DNA of 9,875 bases, from NCBI GenBank assembly GCA_934155265.1, contig CAKPGU010000032.1:1-9875 (forward strand), given 5' to 3'. The position numbers and the translations under genes were made by a program. Shown here piece by piece: positions 6,493 through 9,875 of the stretch. The notes under the pieces were generated by a model. That model had not been told where the DNA came from and did no database searches. It saw only the letters and a program-made list of their open reading frames with translations. Position 1 is the first letter of the stretch; each line of letters begins with the position of its first letter. The stretch comes from an uncultured Clostridia bacterium (lineage in GTDB: Bacteria; Bacillota; Clostridia; TANB77; CAG-508).

Positions 6493-7851
6493 TTATATAA
6501 TTTCACCAATTAAATCATAATTTTTGACATTAGTAATATTTACTTTCACAAATTTATTTACCAAGTTAGATTTTTCTTGATTTTTTACATATACAATTCC
6601 ATCAATGTCTGGTACATCTTGTTTTGTTCTACCTATTAGATATTTTCCATCAAATGATATATCTTCAATTAAAACTTCAAATTCTTGTCCAATTTTGTTT
6701 TTTAAATTTTCATTTGAAATTTTTTGTTGAATTTCCATTATTTTATTATATCTTGATTTTTTAGTATTTCCATGTATCTGTTCTGGTAGTTTTGCTGCCG
6801 GTGTTCCTTCTTCTTTAGAATACATAAATGCACCCAATTTATCAAATTTTGCTTTTTTTACAAATTCACAAAGTTCGTCGAAGTCTTTTTGAGTTTCTCC
6901 TGGAAATCCTACAATTAAACTCGTTCTTAATGTTACATTCGGAATCTCTTTTCTTAATTTTTCTATAAGAGTTTCAATCTGTTTTTTATTTGTTCTTCTA
7001 TTCATCTTTTTTAATATTGAATCTGATATATGTTGAATTGGAATATCAAAATATTTACTAATTTTTTCATTATTTTTTACTGTTAGTATTAATTCATCAG
7101 TTATTCCTTCTGGATATGAATATAAAAATCTTATCCATTTTATTTCTGGAATTTCTGATATTTTTTGCAATAATTCTGCTAGTTTTGGCTCTCCATATAT
7201 ATCTATGCCATATTTTGTTGTGTCTTGTGCAATTATAATTATTTCTTTTATTCCTTTATTTGCAAGAATTTTTGCTTCTTCTATTATTTCTTCTTGTGGT
7301 CTACTTACAAATGGTCCTCTTATATATGGAATTGCACAATATGTACATCTATTGCTACATCCTTCTCCTATTTTTAAATAAGCAAAATTTGTTCCTGTTG
7401 TTACAATTCTTTCAAAAAATTCATTATGTGTTGGCATTGGAAGTGGCTTTATTTCTGTTATCTTTTTGCTTGTATTTGTTGTGCTTATTTCAACTGTATT
7501 TTCTTTTATCAATTTTTCGATCTTTTGCCACATTTTATCATATTCATCTATTTTTATAAATAAATCCACTTCTGGAAGTGCTCTTACTAATTCTTCATAA
7601 TATCTTTGAACTAAACATCCCATTACAATTAAATATTTGCATTTTTTCTTTTTATATTCTGCCATTTCTAATATCGTATTTATTGCTTCTTCTTTTGCAG
7701 ACTCTATAAATCCACATGTATTGATCACTATTATTTCTGCTTTTTCTGGATTATTTTCTATTTCGTATTTGTTGTTTTTAAAATGACCTATTGCTATTTC
7801 TGTGTCTATTAAATTTTTGCTACAGCCAAGTGATACGAATCCTACTTTCAT
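6493..7851 (-). CDS. rimO: Ribosomal protein S12 methylthiotransferase RimO
   Basis: RimO is a radical-SAM enzyme that adds a methylthio group to the conserved aspartate near the decoding centre of ribosomal protein S12. The 452-residue product has the full three-domain layout. The N-terminal UPF0004 domain supplies three cysteines for one Fe-S cluster: Cys10 (SLGCSKN), Cys46 (NTCGF) and Cys79 (MGCL). The radical-SAM core carries GCSNRCTYC with Cys165, Cys169 and Cys172 for the second cluster. A C-terminal TRAM domain (about 385-450, around IGQEFEVLIED and GRTKQDVPDIDG) is complete. SLGCSKNLIDTE at the start and the core motif IPYIRGPFVSRP favour RimO over its tRNA-modifying relatives MiaB and MtaB. 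The AAGG-type ribosome site lies 13 bases before the ATG, longer than its neighbours. It is 43 bases after rng. Confidence 0.95.
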   Translation of the reverse strand: MKVGFVSLGCSKNLIDTEIAIGHFKNNKYEIENNPEKAEIIVINTCGFIESAKEEAINTILEMAEYKKKKCKYLIVMGCLVQRYYEELVRALPEVDLFIKIDEYDKMWQKIEKLIKENTVEISTTNTSKKITEIKPLPMPTHNEFFERIVTTGTNFAYLKIGEGCSNRCTYCAIPYIRGPFVSRPQEEIIEEAKILANKGIKEIIIIAQDTTKYGIDIYGEPKLAELLQKISEIPEIKWIRFLYSYPEGITDELILTVKNNEKISKYFDIPIQHISDSILKKMNRRTNKKQIETLIEKLRKEIPNVTLRTSLIVGFPGETQKDFDELCEFVKKAKFDKLGAFMYSKEEGTPAAKLPEQIHGNTKKSRYNKIMEIQQKISNENLKNKIGQEFEVLIEDISFDGKYLIGRTKQDVPDIDGIVYVKNQEKSNLVNKFVKVNITNVKNYDLIGEII

Positions 7852-7894
7852 TTATTATTTCATTCCTTTCTTAGAATTGGTAAAATATAAAATT

Positions 7895-9070
7895 CTAGCT
7901 ATTGTGACTACAAATATGCTTTCTTGTTAATTCCATTAAATTTAACTTTGTAAATCCTTCTACTTGTGTTTTTGCTCTATCTTGTTTTAAACATTCTTTT
8001 AATAGATTTTCTATTTTATCTTTATTTTCTTGTTTTTGCATATCTATATAGTCTATTATTATAATTCCACCGATATCTCTTAATCTTAACTGTTTTGAAA
8101 TTTCAATCGTTGCTTCATAATTTACTTTATATACAGTGTCCTCTAATGTACTTTTTCCTGTAAATTTACCTGAATTTACATCTATTGCAACTAATGCTTC
8201 TGTTGGGTCTATCGTTATAAATCCTCCACAATTTAACCAGATTTTTCTTTGTTTTGATTTTTCAATTTGTTTTGTTAATTCATATTTTTCTAATAAATTT
8301 CTCTCTATTTCTATTTTAATATTTTCATGTGTTTCAGTAAGTATTTCTCTTATTTCGTCACTCTCTTTTTGATTATTTAATACTATTTTTTCTATTTTAT
8401 TTTCTGGTAAATCTAATATTAATTTTTCAATAATACTTGGGCTTTTAAATAATAATTGTGGTTTGTTTTCGCCTTTTTCAAATTTTGAATTTATTTTTTT
8501 CCATTTACTTATAAGTTGTTTCAAATCATCAACTAAGTCTTTTTCTGTTTTATTTTCAGCTGCAGTTCTTATTATTGCACCAGTATTTTCAGGAAGATTT
8601 GTCTTTACTATTTTTAATAGTCTCTCTCTTTCTTTTTCATTTACAACTTTTTGAGATATCGTTACTATATTGGTCTTTGGCATTAATACAATATATTTTC
8701 CAATTAATTTTATATGTGTTGATGTCCTAGCTCCTTTTTTATCATTACTATCTTTTTGGATCTGTATTAATATTTTTTGCCCACTTTTTATTACATCTTT
8801 TATTTTTGCATCAATCTTTTTTTCTATTTTTTCATCTACTTGTGGAATTACATCTTTTACATGTATAAAGCTATTTTTTTCTGTTCCAATATCTACAAAA
8901 GCTGCTTGCATTCCTGGCACTATGTCTTTTACTATTCCTAAATAAATATTTCCTTCATTTCTTGCATTTTTATTTTCTTCATTTTCCTCATATATTTCTA
9001 CCAATTTGCCATTTTCCACAACAGCTATTGTTTTCATATCTTTATTTTTATCTATTATTAATTCAATCAT
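7895..9070 (-). CDS. rng: Ribonuclease E/G family protein, C-terminally short
   Basis: RNase E/G enzymes make single-strand endonucleolytic cuts in rRNA precursors and mRNA. The 391 residues hold an N-terminal region with an embedded S1-type fold (GNIYLGIVKDIVPGMQAAFV, about 40-59, then SFIHVKDVIP), a middle RNase-H-like and 5'-sensor region, and the DNase-I-like catalytic part. The two metal-binding aspartates are present: Asp297 in AIDVNSG and Asp340 in IIIIDYIDM, 43 residues apart exactly as in E. coli RNase E (303 and 346). The protein stops at MELTRKHICSHNS, just before the place where the family has its CPxC zinc-link and small domain. The 43 bases to rimO cannot encode these in any frame. 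The start has GAAAGG upstream and lies 29 bases after pth. It may be a naturally short subtype or a truncated enzyme. Confidence 0.9.
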   Translation of the reverse strand: MIELIIDKNKDMKTIAVVENGKLVEIYEENEENKNARNEGNIYLGIVKDIVPGMQAAFVDIGTEKNSFIHVKDVIPQVDEKIEKKIDAKIKDVIKSGQKILIQIQKDSNDKKGARTSTHIKLIGKYIVLMPKTNIVTISQKVVNEKERERLLKIVKTNLPENTGAIIRTAAENKTEKDLVDDLKQLISKWKKINSKFEKGENKPQLLFKSPSIIEKLILDLPENKIEKIVLNNQKESDEIREILTETHENIKIEIERNLLEKYELTKQIEKSKQRKIWLNCGGFITIDPTEALVAIDVNSGKFTGKSTLEDTVYKVNYEATIEISKQLRLRDIGGIIIIDYIDMQKQENKDKIENLLKECLKQDRAKTQVEGFTKLNLMELTRKHICSHNS

Positions 9071-9099
9071 CTTTTTGCCTTTCTACTATAATTTGTTTA

Positions 9100-9657
9100 T
9101 TAATTTAATTTATTCATTGCTGAATCAATTCCATTTTTTAATATTTCTATAACTGCCTCTTTTGCTTTTTCAATGCCCTCATTTAATTTAGATATTTCTT
9201 CTTCTGGAATTGCTCCAATTACATAGTTTATTTCGTCTCCATTATGTTTTGGTCTTCCAATTCCTATTCTAATCCTTGGAAACTCTTCTGTTCCTATCAT
9301 TTGTATTATTGACTTCATTCCATTATGTCCGCCACTACTGCCTTTTTTTCTTATTTTTATTTTTCCTGGTTCAATATCCATATCATCATATATTACTAAA
9401 ATTTCTTCTGGAAAAACTTTATAAAAATCAGCAATTTCTTTTACACAATTTCCACTTAAATTCATATAAGTTTGAGGCTTTACTAATACTACTTTTTTAT
9501 CTTCTATCGTTGTTATTTCGTACAACCCCTGAAACTTCTTTTTATTTATTTTTATATTATATTGTTCTGCAATTTTATTAATTGTATTAAATCCCATATT
9601 GTGTCTTGTTTTACTATATTCTTCTTCTGGATTTCCTAAGCCTATTATCAAATACAT
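9100..9657 (-). CDS. pth: Peptidyl-tRNA hydrolase
   Basis: Pth cleaves the ester bond of peptidyl-tRNA dropped by ribosomes, recycling tRNA; it is normally essential. The 185-residue length is typical. Active-site features are all visible: Asn9 in GLGNP, catalytic His19 in KTRHNMGF, Asn66 in TYMNLSG, the aspartate Asp91 in VIYDDMD, and Asn112 in GGHNGMKS. RIRIGIGRP (about 129-137) is also characteristic. The start has AGAGGC upstream. It is the first gene after a SigA-type promoter and likely leads the operon pth-rng-rimO and beyond. Confidence 0.97.
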   Translation of the reverse strand: MYLIIGLGNPEEEYSKTRHNMGFNTINKIAEQYNIKINKKKFQGLYEITTIEDKKVVLVKPQTYMNLSGNCVKEIADFYKVFPEEILVIYDDMDIEPGKIKIRKKGSSGGHNGMKSIIQMIGTEEFPRIRIGIGRPKHNGDEINYVIGAIPEEEISKLNEGIEKAKEAVIEILKNGIDSAMNKLN

Positions 9658-9690
9658 TTTTCTTGCCTCTTTTCTATTTTAGCTCTATAT

Positions 9691-9719
9691 ATTTTACATT
9701 GTTTTTGCTTATTTTTCAA
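9691..9719 (-). promoter_or_regulatory. SigA-type promoter for the pth operon
   Basis: Minus strand: -35 TTGAAA (9714-9719), exactly 17 bases, -10 TAAAAT (9691-9696). It lies directly after the rpmA terminator and gives a leader of about 30 bases before pth. It is the only convincing promoter seen before the run pth to the TPR gene. Confidence 0.8.
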
Positions 9720-9729
9720 GTATTTTGGC

Positions 9730-9774
9730 AAAAAAAAGAACTGGTAACCATTACAAATTTGGTTTCAGTTCTTT
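9730..9774 (-). terminator. Intrinsic terminator of the rpmA operon
   Basis: Minus strand: AAAGAACTG (9766-9774 read as its complement CAGTTCTTT) forms a perfect nine-bp stem with 9735-9743, extended by AACC/GGTT after a small bulge, with an 11-base loop. A run of eight U residues follows (9730-9737). It begins five bases after the rpmA stop codon. Confidence 0.88.
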
Positions 9775-9779
9775 GTTCC

Positions 9780-9875
9780 TTACGCGTTTTCCTCTACAGG
9801 ATAAACACTTACTTGTTTTTTATCTCTACCTTTTCTTTCAAACTTAACAGTTCCATCCACTAATGCGAATAGTGT
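9780..9875 (-). CDS. rpmA: 50S ribosomal protein L27, C-terminal 31 residues (cut by window edge)
   Basis: The frame entering from the right edge reads TLFALVDGTVKFERKGRDKK, then QVSVYPVEENA and stop, which is the conserved C-terminal end of bacterial L27. L27 lies at the 50S peptidyl-transferase region, with its N-terminal tail near the P-site tRNA; that tail, and the Firmicutes-type cleaved leader removed by Prp, would be outside the window. A terminator follows immediately, so obgE, the usual next gene in many Firmicutes, is not cotranscribed here. Confidence 0.95.
   Translation of the reverse strand, partial: TLFALVDGTVKFERKGRDKKQVSVYPVEENA

Noticed and set aside
9606..9863. Plus-strand open frame of 85 codons across pth, the promoter and rpmA
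   Set aside because: It runs antisense through pth, a promoter, a terminator and rpmA, and is low-complexity Phe/Leu/Ser.

Overview
The window is strongly AT-rich, and every gene I can support lies on the minus strand. Protein content points to an uncultured-type low-GC Clostridia (Firmicutes): clostridial-style ribosomal proteins L27 and S15, SigA-type promoters, strong AGGAGG ribosome binding sites, and a dipicolinate synthase subunit that suggests a spore-former or a descendant of one. No species assignment is possible from sequence alone. No rRNA, tRNA, CRISPR array, prophage or transposase gene was seen, and no gene-free stretch exceeds 300 bases.

Read in the direction of transcription (right to left), the window opens with the last 31 codons of rpmA (L27), closed by a good intrinsic terminator (9730-9774). 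A well-formed SigA promoter (9691-9719) then starts a tightly spaced run: pth (peptidyl-tRNA hydrolase), rng (a short RNase E/G family ribonuclease lacking its C-terminal zinc-link and small domain), rimO (S12 methylthiotransferase), an unrecognised acidic protein of about 435 residues, and a membrane-anchored TPR protein interrupted by a one-base frameshift. Gaps of about 15 to 45 bases and no internal terminators suggest one operon centred on translation and RNA turnover, with two uncharacterised passengers.

Next comes dpaA (dipicolinate synthase subunit A) with its own possible promoter but no dpaB beside it. The whole dpaA-uppP gap is filled by four copies of a 19-bp motif, two in each orientation, which looks like a REP/MITE-like foldback element. 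uppP (undecaprenyl-diphosphate phosphatase, lipid carrier recycling) follows.

The left end is the classic rpsO-pnp pair: S15 with a strong SigA promoter and a leader able to fold over its own Shine-Dalgarno, a hairpin between the genes, and the first 449 codons of pnp (PNPase), cut by the window edge. rpsO, pnp and dpaA are also close together in Bacillus, but in a different order.

Most of the window is ordinary housekeeping. The points worth a second look are the four-copy inverted repeat, the frameshift at a leucine/rare-arginine codon pair, the truncated RNase G, the orphan dpaA and the unknown acidic protein. I see no convincing new multi-gene system.
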